From: Euglena gracilis
Lineage: Eukaryota; Euglenida; Euglenophyceae; Euglenales
Direction: 5' to 3'
Assembly (NCBI GenBank): GCA_039621445.1
Contig: CP154954.1
Coordinates: 75,156,634 to 75,220,633, forward strand
DNA length: 64,000 bases
The position numbers were made by a program, and so were the translations under genes. The notes below the pieces were generated by a model. The model was not told the origin of the DNA. It saw only the letters and a program-made list of their open reading frames with translations, and searched no databases. How positions within the stretch are numbered: position 1 is the first letter of the stretch; each line of letters opens with the position of its first letter. Below, piece by piece: positions 1-12,200 of the stretch.

Positions 1-95
1 ACCCACTCCCCCTCACTTCCCCTGCAGCTCTGGCCAGGCTTTCCCTGGCCAGGCCAACCTGGTGCGTTCCCGAGCCTCCATCCCACCCCCTTCAG

Positions 96-212
96 GACCC
101 GAAGCGTACGGATGCGATGCCGCCCGTGTGGCGGGTGTGCCGGCAGTGTGGGCAGATCAAGGATGCCAACGTGGATTTCCGGTCGTCCCTGCGGCGCTGC
201 GACCGGTGCATG
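96..212 (+). CDS. Gene A exon: zinc-ribbon module 1
   Basis: A pyrimidine-rich tract ending in TTCAG (91-95) precedes the exon, and ATG|GTACCG closes it in phase 0 (39 codons). The translation contains [12 protein letters not shown] and ends RRCDRCM, giving C-x2-C-x16-C-x2-C in one exon. This is the most complete copy besides the one at 27.6 kb and defines the module. The four cysteines could bind one zinc ion; that role is inferred from spacing. An alternative donor slightly downstream (about 229) cannot be excluded. The Met codons at 117 and 210 need not be starts, because the frame is open to the acceptor. Confidence 0.6.
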
Positions 213-3200
213 GTACCGGCCCAGTGTCTGTCCGGCCGGGGGCCAGCGGACGGCGAGGTGGACGGCCAGGGACTCTTTCTGTGTGGCACGTTTCCCTACA
301 TTTGTTGTCCAGTGATTTTTGTTAAAGTCACCCGAAAGTGGGAGTTCCCAAGAGCCCTGGGGGGGGTCCAGCCATCCAGCATCCTTTTTCCAGCCCCGGA
401 CCCCCTCCCCCCTCCTCGAGTTTTATTTATTTCCAGCCGCTGGAAGCAGGGGTTTTTTTTTTAGTCTTGGACCCCGGGGGGGGGAGGGGGGGTGGGTAGA
501 TCCTGGCGAGCCCCCCCCGGGGGCCCCCGGGGTCACCCAGAGGGGGGTGGGGTATACTTTTCGGCGCCAAAGGCGCCAGTTTTTTTGAAAAGTGCTATTT
601 TTAGCATTCTTCGTGATTTTTTGGCCATTTTCCGGGAAAGAAAGTGGGTCCCTGGGACCTCCCCGGGGGGCCCCAGGGGGTTGGTGGGTGGGGGGGGGTG
701 GCTGTCTGAAAAAAAAACCCCTGGCCGGAAGGGCGGCTGAATGGTAACAGATTTTTTTCTTTCAGGGGTGCAAAATGGGCCAAAAATGGGTGAAAATGGG
801 TTGGAAAAGGTCCGTTGAAGACAAAAAATCGGTCAAAAAATAAAGTTCTTGCATAATTTGGCATTTTTGGACATTTTTTGCAGTTTCCGTTTCATTTTTT
901 TGGTTCCCGGTTCAACTCCGGCCCGGGTCTGGCCCAGTTCCAGCCCTGGGACCCCCATGAAGAGAATTGCAGGTGTTAGTTTTGGATTTTATAAAAACAG
1001 CCCCCAGCTTGAATTTAATTGAAAACAAGCCGTGGCAAAGTGCGCAATGCGATTTGCTTGAGAAACTTTGTTTTCCCTAACGCTCTGACCCCACAAAAAA
1101 TATCAAGTCCTGTTGGAACCCCCCCTGAATGTGAGATTAGCCGTTTCTCATTATGAGGGTTTATGAGTTTTGGAACATCATTTTCAGAACGACCAGAAAC
1201 ACTTTGGGAGAGACTTCGTTGGGACTCAAACCAAGCGCGCGGGTGATGCACAGAACACAACGTTTTCTTGTGACTGGATCAAATTCAATCCATTCAACGG
1301 TATGCTATGCCCCCCCCTGAGCTGTTTCCCCCAAAAGAAAAGGGGTGTGAAAGTCATTGCTTGGCCTCATTGTTGGTGGGGTTGACTTGCGGCAGGATCA
1401 CGTGTTGGCAGTCCCCAACTCCAAAACGTCCGGGGTCTCGAAACGAGGCTCTGCCGCCAAGTCGGGCCCGCCCACGCCCCACTCCGCCGACCGCCGGGCC
1501 TCTGTCCTGTCCACCGACAGCCTCGCCCCCGCGGACGCCGCTTTGCTGGATTCCGGAGGGGGCTCGGCGCGGTCCCACCACCGGAGCAACTCCACGTCAC
1601 AGGCGTGTGGGGTTGTGACTCCGTTTGGCCGCCGGGGCCTCCACGACGACGAGCCCAGTGGGTAAATGGAGAAGGCCCCTCCTTTTTTCCCATGAAGTGG
1701 GGTGGGTGCTCTGGGTCACCAGGGGCTAGGGCACTTTCGACCCCTGGAGGGGAGTGGGGGTTTGTCAGAGCACCCCCCCCCCCCGGCACCGCAAGTGCTG
1801 GGGGCCAAAAATGGCCTTTTTTCAAGGGAAGATCGCCTATGGCCAGGCACCCCCCATCGGGGTTGGTGAACAGAAACCCCCTCCTTCTGTATTTAAGAGG
1901 CAGTGATGTAAAAAAAAAGTATGGAACATACTGCATTGATGGCAAGGGCTACTCTTGAAAAGGCCCTTCGCCTCAGGAGGGGTTGGCCAGTTTTGGCAAA
2001 GTGAAGTTTCCCCCATATTTTTGCCTCAAAGCTCCGCAAAATTTTGGACATCAAAAAAAATTACAAAGCTTCGTTGTGTTTTCTTCGAGGAGGAGGTGAT
2101 TATTTTGGATTGATGGAAAATATGTGTTTTGATGTTGCCCCAGGGTCTCTCACAGCAACACACACACACACATAAATATTTTATATATTGCACACTTTTT
2201 TCAAAGAGATGCAGTTGAAAGTTCACATGGATTGTGCACTGAAAACGGATCGAGCTCCTAAGTGTCCAGAGCAGGCTTGTGCTTAGTCGGGTGCCTACCC
2301 CACGGGGGGGGTGCCTGCTAGGGACGGGCACCATATAGCACCCCCCCCCCCCGGTCGGTAAGCACAAGCCTGGTCCAGAGTATCTTGGCGCGTCCGCTGG
2401 CTGCCCGTTCCTTTTCCTTTTCCATCCCTCCTTGCAGGTGGACGGTGCATTGGATGCCAGCGAGTCTCCATGGCGAAAGTGCACCAAGTGCGGCATGGTG
2501 AAGGACAGCCACCTGTCCGGGGTGCTGCACCGAGGGGCGTTTTTACGGTTGGGCCACCGGATCGATGAGTGTGGGTCCGTCTCCTCTGTGCACCAAGCAT
2601 CTTAGGGGCGCGCCATGTGAGCAGGCTGTGGGGTGTGAGCGGCACTTTCGACCCCACAAGAGTTTTTTGGGCGCCGGGGCTGGTCTTTGGCCATTTCGAA
2701 TATCAGACGGCATCCACTATCCCTCCCTCTCTGCACAGGTTGGTTTCAAAACCTGTTTGGTATTTTCGAGATTTTGTTACTGCCCAAACGTACCAGGCGG
2801 TGTGGGCCCGCAGGTTGGCTTTCCCCAGTCTAAAATGCACTGGTTGCTTTTTTTTTTTGAGTGATTGACTGGGCAGGCTCATACTAGGGGGGGGGGCACC
2901 ACACATTTTTTGCGTTTTTTTGGTTTTCAATTTCAAAGTGTTTTTTTTTTGCATTTTATTGTGTTTCTTTTTGTGTTTTTTTTTTATGGTGATTTTGTAT
3001 TTTTTTTGCTGGATATATTTTTTTTTATCGTGATAACTTCCTCGTTTTGGCCCCAATTTCCCCTGGGACCAAAAAATTTGTCAAAATTTTGTCATTCTTG
3101 CATTTTTTTTTGGTCAGAAAAATGCTTATTTTTTGTGCAAAATGAGAATTTTTTCTGAGTTCTCCCTTTTTCTGGCGGAGCCAATCTGAGTCCCCTCCAG

Positions 3201-6200
3201 CAGAAACTGTACATCCCGGGGGAGTGCTTAAAGGATTTACATGCAACTTGCGTTTTTTTTTTTGTGTTTTTTTGCGGGGGGTTTCCCCTTTTTTTGTGTC
3301 GCGTCTTTTGAAAGTCCATGTTGCGTCCCCCCCCCCCTGCTGATAATTGAGCGTTGGTTTTGGGCAGGCGGAGGAGACTGGAGGGTCGTCGAAAGTGGCC
3401 CACGTTCTGCCAATGGTCAAAATCCATTGATTGATTTTGCTCACTTTGGATCCAGTGGGCGTGACCCCCCCCCCCCGGGTCGAAAGTGGCTGATTTTCAA
3501 ACTGGCTGTGTTTTTTTGAAGTGAAAATTCACAGATTGAGGGGATTGACTGCTTTTTTTCGGAGTGACTTAATGTTTTTCGCTTCAGACCCCCCCCCCCT
3601 GGGTAGCCGACTAGGATTGGCTGAAAGTGGCCAGCAGCGCCACCAGAAATTTTTTTTGGGTATTTTTGCCCAGAATCCTTTGGTTTTTTGATTATTTTTG
3701 GTCGAGTGGCCAAAGTGACCAACCCCCCCCCCCCCCCGGTGGTCGGAAGTGGGTGACTATTTTTTGAAAAGTGATTGACTGGTTTTTTGAAAGTGGAAAG
3801 TCACCCTCCCCCAGGTCGATCAGAAATGGTATTGACCCCACTCGGGGGGGGGGAGGGTAATTATTTGGGGGGGCATTGCATCAGGGGGGGGGGCATTATT
3901 TTTTTTTTCAAAAGTATCGTAAATCCACATGACTTAATACAACACGCTAAAACATCATTTTTCTCGCATTTTTTTGCGAAAAGAATTGGCATTTTTTGGA
4001 GACCAGATGGTCCACAAATCTTAAATTTCTTGGACCATCACATGTATTTACGAAAATTTTGGTCATTTATTGCCGTGGATTCTGCTTTCAACCACATTTT
4101 TTGGGCGAAGAACGAGGTTGGCGACCTGATATCAGGGTGGGGGAGGTGCATTTTTTTTTTGGTTGAAGTCGGACCCCAAGGGGGGGGGGTAATTTGGGGG
4201 GTACAATGGTGGAAGAGATATTTCTTTTCACTCATTTTTTCGATGGAGCACAATTTGAAAAATTGTTTCTTCCCCAGGTCTGGTTTTCTTTACACTTAAA
4301 CCATCGCAATAATGTGTATATTCTGTCTTAGAAATGCACAGAATCCATCTTATAACATGCCTCAAAAGTTTGAAAGTCATTGGCCAAACCAGCAACATTT
4401 TTTCCCCCGGCAATATCCTGCCGCTGTCGTTCAGCCTGTCTCCCATAGAATGCAACGGCTGTGTCCGCCTTGCGCAGCCGGCCCTCAGGTGCAGCCACCA
4501 GCTGTCAACAGGGCGACGCCGACCACCCTTCTGCCATTGGCTTCCCATTTGACCCTGAGTGGGGATCGTTATTTCATGGCTTGTGTCCAAGCAACGTGTG
4601 AAATTGGGCAATTTTTTTCTCCTTCCTTCTTTCCTTCCTTCCCTTCTGCCCTCTACTTCCTCCTCCTCCTCCTCCTCTTCCTCCTCCTCCCCCTCAATAT
4701 CTCGTTCTTGTTGCTCTTGCTTTTGCAATTACAATATAATAATATTAGGTATGCGATTGCTGCATTGTGCGAACCGCATTCAGCAGTCGCCCTTCCCCAG
4801 CGTCGCTGCACTGCCGCCACGGCCTCCCCCAGTCATGTCAGTGACTCTGGAGCGCCCCTCCAGTGATTCCCAAGGCTCCCGCCATGAGGTGTGTTGCGCC
4901 CTCCCTGGGGGGGGGGTGACCCAAGTGCCGCGTGGGTTTCCTGGGAGTCCCTTGGTCTTGGTTTTGTTTTTGTGGGTCGCTCATGACACTGTGGCAGCAA
5001 TCAGTGTGGGATCCACCTTCGGCAGTGGGGTTGGGGTTTCCCCCTGGCGATATACCAACAGCCAAACTTCTTTTGGAATTGACTTCATATTTTTTTTTGA
5101 TATCATGAAACTCCTTCACAGGCAGGCACATCCCAGCTTTTTTTGACTCCTCATCTTTTGGGGGGTGGCACTCTCTCAGCAGGGGTGCAATATTATTAAG
5201 TACGATTGTGGAAGGTGCATGATTGTTTGGGCTCTTTTTGGACAAAATTTGTCAAACTCTCAAGTTTTTTATGGCATAAAGGGCCCAAAATTTCCACTTT
5301 TTTTGTTGCTGACGGAACTGCCTTGTTTTGGTCACATGCTTCATTTTGGTTGCTTGCAAAGCACTGTTATTCTCAAACAGCTGGTTGCCAATAAAGAGAG
5401 GACCAAGGGGGGGGGGAATGCAGTTGGCGTTTAAAATTCGCATCAGCGCATTTTTGCGCATTTTTGCGCATTTTTTTCCCCAAATTTTCCAAAAATGCGC
5501 TTTTTGTGCATTTTTCGCAATTTTTGTTCATATTTTTTTTGAACCTGACACGTTCGTTCGTTCCACATAATTCCATTCAATTGTTGAAAATTTTGCGCCA
5601 TTTATTGTGTGTTTTTTTTGCATTTTCGTGATTTTTTGCCCTTTCCATCAGATTTTGCACATTTTTCCACATTTTCAAAATGGGTATTTTTCGCGCATTT
5701 TTTTCCGAGGCCGGGTTGGTGCATTTCTCCTCCCTGTTGGGTCAACAAATGCTACGTTATTGAATCATGCGTTGTTTGTTTGCCAATGCACTAATCAGCA
5801 GTAACAAGAGATGATTTTTTGTTCAAAATTTTGCTTTATTTCTGTTCACGTCATCTTTCACATTAGTGCACACCGCACCGTCCGTTCTATTTGATACATT
5901 TAAATGTCTTGCTGTGGTGTGTTTTCAGTACCAACACACAAAAGGGTATTTCCACCGATTTCTCCCCATTCCCACTCGGCAGGCGGTCAGCCCGCTCTTC
6001 AGCCCCGCCGCCGACCAGTGGAAGCGCTGTGCGCTCTGCGGCCTGATGAAGGAGGCGCGGCTGAAATTTCCACGGGCCTGCCGCCTCCTGCGACGCCTGC
6101 TGTGGCCGCAGCAAGCAGCCGGGCTCCCCCGCCACCCCAATGGCCAGGCAGGGACAATGCTGGGCCATTTGGTTTGCTGACAATGCAAGGACAAGGACAA

Positions 6201-9200
6201 TGCACGCGAACAGAACAGGTGACACAACACAGGCAGCATCAGCTTGCAACATGAAGTTATTCCACCACACCTGCCCCCCCCACCTGCATCAAATATGCAC
6301 CCATGCACAAATGCCACCTCCATTTATCACCCCTATGTACACCCTGAAAGTTTTTGTTTTCAGGAATGACGATCTTTTTGCATTCTGCATTTGTCCATAA
6401 TTTTGGATCCATTTGCCTTGCTGTAACCATTAATTCCCAAACCTCTCAGTCAAATCAAGGGCATCATTGGAGTCCCGGGCTGCTCTGCCTCACACCATGA
6501 CAGCAACCCCACGGTCCCCTGTCGGACCGTCTAATGTCTCCCCAAATGGGTCTTTCACCCAGGCCACCACCGAGGAAGACAGAAATGCTTGCACATTTCT
6601 ATCTTTTACTTTCATTTTTGAAATTGTCCTCAAAGGTGTCTCATTGTCTGTGGGGAGGTGTGAAAATCATGCGATAAAAGTTAAAAGGATTGAACAGTTT
6701 CAGAGGGGTGGAAGACGGCCTCAAATACAGGTACCTACCGCTATCCCCATGTGTGCTAGTAAAAAAGGGTTACCATGCCCCCCCCCTTTACTGTTCCCGT
6801 CCTGTGGCCCCCTTTTGGGTCCATGGGAACAGTAACGGGGGGGGGGAACAGTAAGGGGGGGGGACGAGCTCCCCCCCCCTTACTGTTCCCATGGGCCATG
6901 AACAAACCAACCAAGTTAGACCCAAAAGGCCACCTAAAATGCCAAAATGAAGCTTTTTTTGGTTTAAATGCTTGAAAATTGCACCTCCACAACATCCATT
7001 CTGGCATTAGGTTGGATTTGGGTGGGATGGAAAGCACCTAAAACCGACCAAAAAAATTCCCCTTTTTGCCTTGTGTTCCAAGAATCCTTTACAAAAAGTG
7101 CTCTGACACTGCACTGTTCCCGTCCCCCCAATGGGAACAGTAAGGGGGGGGGAACAGTAAAGGGGGGGGGCATGGTAATGGACCTTCAACTGGAAACTGA
7201 TTGAGCGTTCCCATTATGTTCCCAGGGATGAGTATTTTTATGTGCCGGCCGGATGGGAAAAAACCATAAGTTTTATTGCAGAAAAAGTGAATGAAAAAGT
7301 ATGCAACTCGCGTCCCCCCCCCCAGGGCCACTCCCTCCCAGTCACCAATCTTAGAAAAAAATTTTCAGAAAGGCTTTCTGGAAAACAGAACAATAATCAG
7401 CAAAGGAAATCCTGAAGAGTCAAAAGGTTTGGCATGTTTTGACTTTGCAATTTCGGACCTGCACACAACTTTTTTTTATGAAGCTTTTGATTTTTTTTTT
7501 TTTGCACTGGTGGGTTGTTTTCAATTAAATTGCCTCAGACCATCCAAACATCTTTTGATGAACTGAACGTACACATGTAATCAATCCTGGAACTGTGCAA
7601 ATTTGCACCTTGCTGTCTTCTGACGTTGTCATTTTCTGGTGGTTTTGGGTTGGTCTGAAATTTGCGGACATTATTTTTGTATTTTTCAAGAAGGCATTGA
7701 TGTCGTGCATCACAATGAACTGTGTTAATATATTAATTTTTTCCAGATGAGGTGTTATTTTATTTGATGAAATATATTTTATTTCGTTATGTATAACGTG
7801 TATTTCGAAATAGAATTCACCGGCCTACAACTTTCTTTGTTTCCCTCTTTCTTGCATCTGCTTTCTTGTCCTCAACCCTGGTGTTAATCCATTATTTCCT
7901 GTTTTTGGCACAGAGATTCGAAAAGGGAAGCCTTTTACATGTGATTCCCTGGGCGTCCCGCTCGTAAAATGACCCGGGGCAGGCTTCTTTTTAATTCAAA
8001 AGCCCCCCTGGGGGGGTCCCGGGAGTGGGGGCCAGGTATGAGTTTTGGCGCGCAGCAGTGAATTTTTTGGGGAAAATGCCCTTAGACGTCCCGATGTTTG
8101 GGGGGGTTCCCCCCTGTGCTCCTGCGCCGGGCTGGGCAGGTGGGGAGGCCCCCCACGTGCTCTTAAAAAAAAGCCTCACCTGGGGGTTTTTGCTGACTGT
8201 GTTTTGTTACGGGCAGACAGCCAAAAACCCGTGAGTGTTTCACAACGGGCCCCCTGGCCCAGTTGTCAAACGTGGCCCGAGTATTTTCTCCTGCCAGGGG
8301 ACTGACGGGGTTCGATTTTGGCCAGCGGGGATCGCCTGGCCTCGCCAGCTCTGGCAGCAGCGGGTGGACGACGGCAAAGGGCAACCGGGCGTTCTCCCCC
8401 GCAATGCCGCCGTCCCCCCGCTCCATGGTGTGTCCACCGTTGCGTGTCTTCCACCAATGTGGGAATTATATATACTTATATATACATATATATATATATG
8501 TGTGTGTGTATGTATATATTATATAGATATCCCGGAGGGCTGGCCAAAGCCTGACAGGTGGTGGCTTGGGGCACCCAATATAAGTGGGAGGCCACCCCCC
8601 TTGTCTTTGTCTCCACAACTCGTTTCCACTCTTCCAGCTGGGCCAATTTTTGTCAAGAATATTCCTGCAGTGCTGAAATCTCTTCCCTTCGAAGAACCAT
8701 CTTTGGTGGGATTGGTCTCCCCCCACCAGAGGGGGTAAAATGTGTTTCGCATTTTTTTTGTCTTTTTGCGTCTTTTTTTCAAGTATTCCAAAAATGAGCA
8801 TTTTTGTGCATTTTTTCGATCCTTTTTTTTGCCCTTTTGGCACATTTCTTTCCCCCGTGATTAACCCATTTTTTCATATTTCTGCATTTGTCTGCATTTT
8901 TTTTGAAATTTACAAAAGGGGAAGTTCATATCCGCAATTTTCCACAATTCTTCTGCAATTTTCGTAATTTTTCTGCCATTTTTTCACTTTCTGCCTGAAA
9001 CGGAAGGCGAATTGAATTTCGACCACCATTTTTTTTTAGGTGGTGCCGACCCCACCCCGGGGGGTGCCTGCCTAGGCAGGCACTCCAAGGCACTCCCAAT
9101 CCGACCCCCCCCCCCGGGTGGGGGGGTAGGGCACACAGCCAAAAGTGCCCCAGCACATACCCCGGCGCCGAAGGTGCCGGGGAGCCAAAAATGGCCTATT

Positions 9201-12200
9201 CTCAAAGGAATGTTCCTGGTGCAGGCCGAAATCCGACTCCAGGGAGGTAGTGCCTGCCTGGGCGGGCATCCCAAGGCACTCCGGACCCCCCCCGGGTTGG
9301 TAAAAAAAAAGAGCCTGGTTTCGACCAGTTCTTGAGTGTTTCACAAGGGAATCCAGGTGCTTTTTTGTTATTTTGTTGCAAATTTGCCAAAGTTTGTCAA
9401 ATTTTACAAAATTTGTCAAATTTCACAAAATTTGTCAAAACTTGGCAGTTTCTGGGGCCTTTTTTTTTTATTTTAATTTTTCCCCCAATTTCTACTGGGA
9501 AGTAATTTCGCCTTAAAAATTCCGCATCCTGGACCAGATTTTTTCCAGAGACCAAAGTTTTTGGTGTTTTTTTTTTCTGTTTTGGATTTTTTACCAAGAA
9601 ATTTCATATTTCCAGAATCAGCTTGTTCCCAAAATCACAAAAATCATGCTTTTTGTTGGAAAAAATGTGAATAACAGCTCATAAGTTGTGTGTATGTTGC
9701 AAAACGACAAATTTATGAATTTTTTTCACAGTCCCCTCCAGCGGAATAGTGTACATTCTCGATGTGAATGTTTCCGCATTTTTTCCTGCAATTTTTCCGA
9801 AGTCCTCCAATATCAATTCCCCCCTGAATTTTCGGGGTTTCTTGAAACTGCCATTGTCCTCGTAATTCCATATAATTCTCGCATTTTTTTTTTCAAGGCC
9901 GGCTGGCACATCCCCCTCGCACCTACACAGCCCCTGTGGTGGGCACCTTTTATGGAGTCGCTGAGCTCTTACATAATTGGCTAATGGGGTACCATTTGGG
10001 GGGGTGGGTGGCTCAAGACCGACCCCTTATTTTTTGACGCATGCAAATTTGGTCGATTCTTTGTGCATGGTTGGATTTGTCATGAAACCATCTGGCAACT
10101 TTAAATTTTTGGAAAGGTTTTGGGATTTATTCTGAGCCCTTTTCACAGCCTTGCCAAATTTCACTGGCCGGTCTTGTCCTGGCGGTCAATTAGCCGATTG
10201 GGGGGGGGACAATCAGGAGTGGGGGCGAGGGTAATCGTTTTAGGTGTAAATTTTTTGAGTTTGATTTGAATTTGTTTTTTGGGACAATATCCATAGATTA
10301 AATGGGTGTCAAAATGTTGATTTTTTTTGTTGGAAAGTTCCAAGCGGTGATATTAGGCAGTTAATTCTATGGGGTTTTTGCAGCATGAATTCCCAAGTTT
10401 TGCTGCTGGAAACCCCTTGCCTCCTGGGGGGTTAATAGATCAAGGAGTCGTTGGTGAACTCAGCTCCGGGATTCCCCAAAAATGCCCAAGGAAATCTTTT
10501 TTTGAAATCTCAGTGAAAGCCAAAAAGTGTGTCAAAAAAGGAAATCACAGCGGGGGGTCCCAAAAACCAAAAAATTGGGCATTTTTTGGGTACCCCCCCA
10601 AAACCAAATTCATGGGGGGTACCCAAAGCACACAACCCAACCTTGGACGGACCCACCCACCCACCCATCCACCCACCCCCTGGGAGGGGCCATTGGGGGG
10701 GTCTAAGTGGCAGGACTGTGCAGGAATCCCTGTGGGGGGGGGGTTCCCCCCCCCCCCCCCCCCCACCACCCTCTTCCGTGCTTCCGGGGTGCCGTAATTT
10801 AGATCAAAGTTTTCCTTCGGCCCCTTTGGCCCCAAATGAATTTTTCTTTGGGCGGTTCCATTGTGGGTGGGGGGTCGCCCCCTCCCTATAAGGCTTTCCC
10901 GTACCTCCCCCCAAATAAGACCTGGGGCTTATTTTTGGGTCCAGAGGGGCCTTATTTTCAGGGAGTCCTGTTTTTGTATTTTTTTCTTGACTAATTTGGG
11001 CCCAAAAAAATATCACATTTCAAGTTCCCAAGAGCACCAAAATTTTCCTTTGGCACTTCGTGCCATGTGTAAATGGTGTAAGTTGATAGTTAACCCCCCC
11101 CCCCCAAAAAAAAACTGGGCAGTGCCCAAATATCTGGTAGGGGGCAGGCCGAAAAGATGGTTCCAATACCACCATGCCACTTTTTTTTTTGTCACTTGGA
11201 AGGTTAGCGATGATGGAGATACTCCACAATGGTGGCCTGGCGAGTAACTTTCGAACTTCACTGGGCAGGGGGGAGGACCAAAATGATGGTTCCAATAATT
11301 GGGCACCCTGCCTGGTTATTTGGGGGGGGGTTCACCTTGTTTTTCGCACTTCAAAAATCTGAAAACTTTTGAAATTTCATCAGCTTTGTGTATGAGGTTT
11401 TTGGTAGTTTTTTTTTCGGGAAATTTCCACTGTCCCTTTTATGGGAGGGTCTTATTTTTCAATTTTTGCTTGATCGCCTCGCATTTGATACCCTGCCCCT
11501 GGGGCAGGGTCCAGCCAGCACCTTTTTCCAGCCTGCCTAGTGCCAGCGGTCTTTGAGAAAACCCCTGACCCCGGCCTGGGCTGCCCCAGCCGTAGATTCC
11601 CTTCACAACCCCCCCCCCCCCCCCCGGGGCCGGGGGTTTTTGGGGGGGGGGTTGGCGCCACTAGACTGGATAGGAAATAAAAGTGAACATTGGTGAAAAG
11701 AGGGCTGTTAAGGGGTGAAACGAGCGCAGATGTTTTGGGCCACTGTGAACCCACCCCTCCTGAGGGGCCGGGGGGGGGTCTTATTTTTTGGGGGGATTTA
11801 CTAGCCCACTTTTAGGGACCCACTTTTGGGGGGGGCTCAATTTCAGGGGGTCCAAATTTTTTTGGTGCTTCACACTGAAAACACTGCAGTGGGCAGTGCC
11901 CTAAAACTTTGCATGCCCAAATAACTTTGCAGGGGGGAGCCTGAAAAAGATCAGTCCAAATACTCTTGCCCCCCCCCTTTACAGGGAAAAAAGGGAAAAT
12001 GATGCATCTTTTTTGAATGTCGAGAGGTGGTCGGCACAAAAAATCATCTGAAATGTCATATTGTTCTATTATTTGATGAATAGAAGCAACTAATTATGTT
12101 ACAAATATCAATGAATACCATATGACAACAAGTTTCTAAGAGGAATTGTGGTCAAACGGTCTATCAATGGTTTTGGGTGCTGCCCATAACTTTCCAGAGG

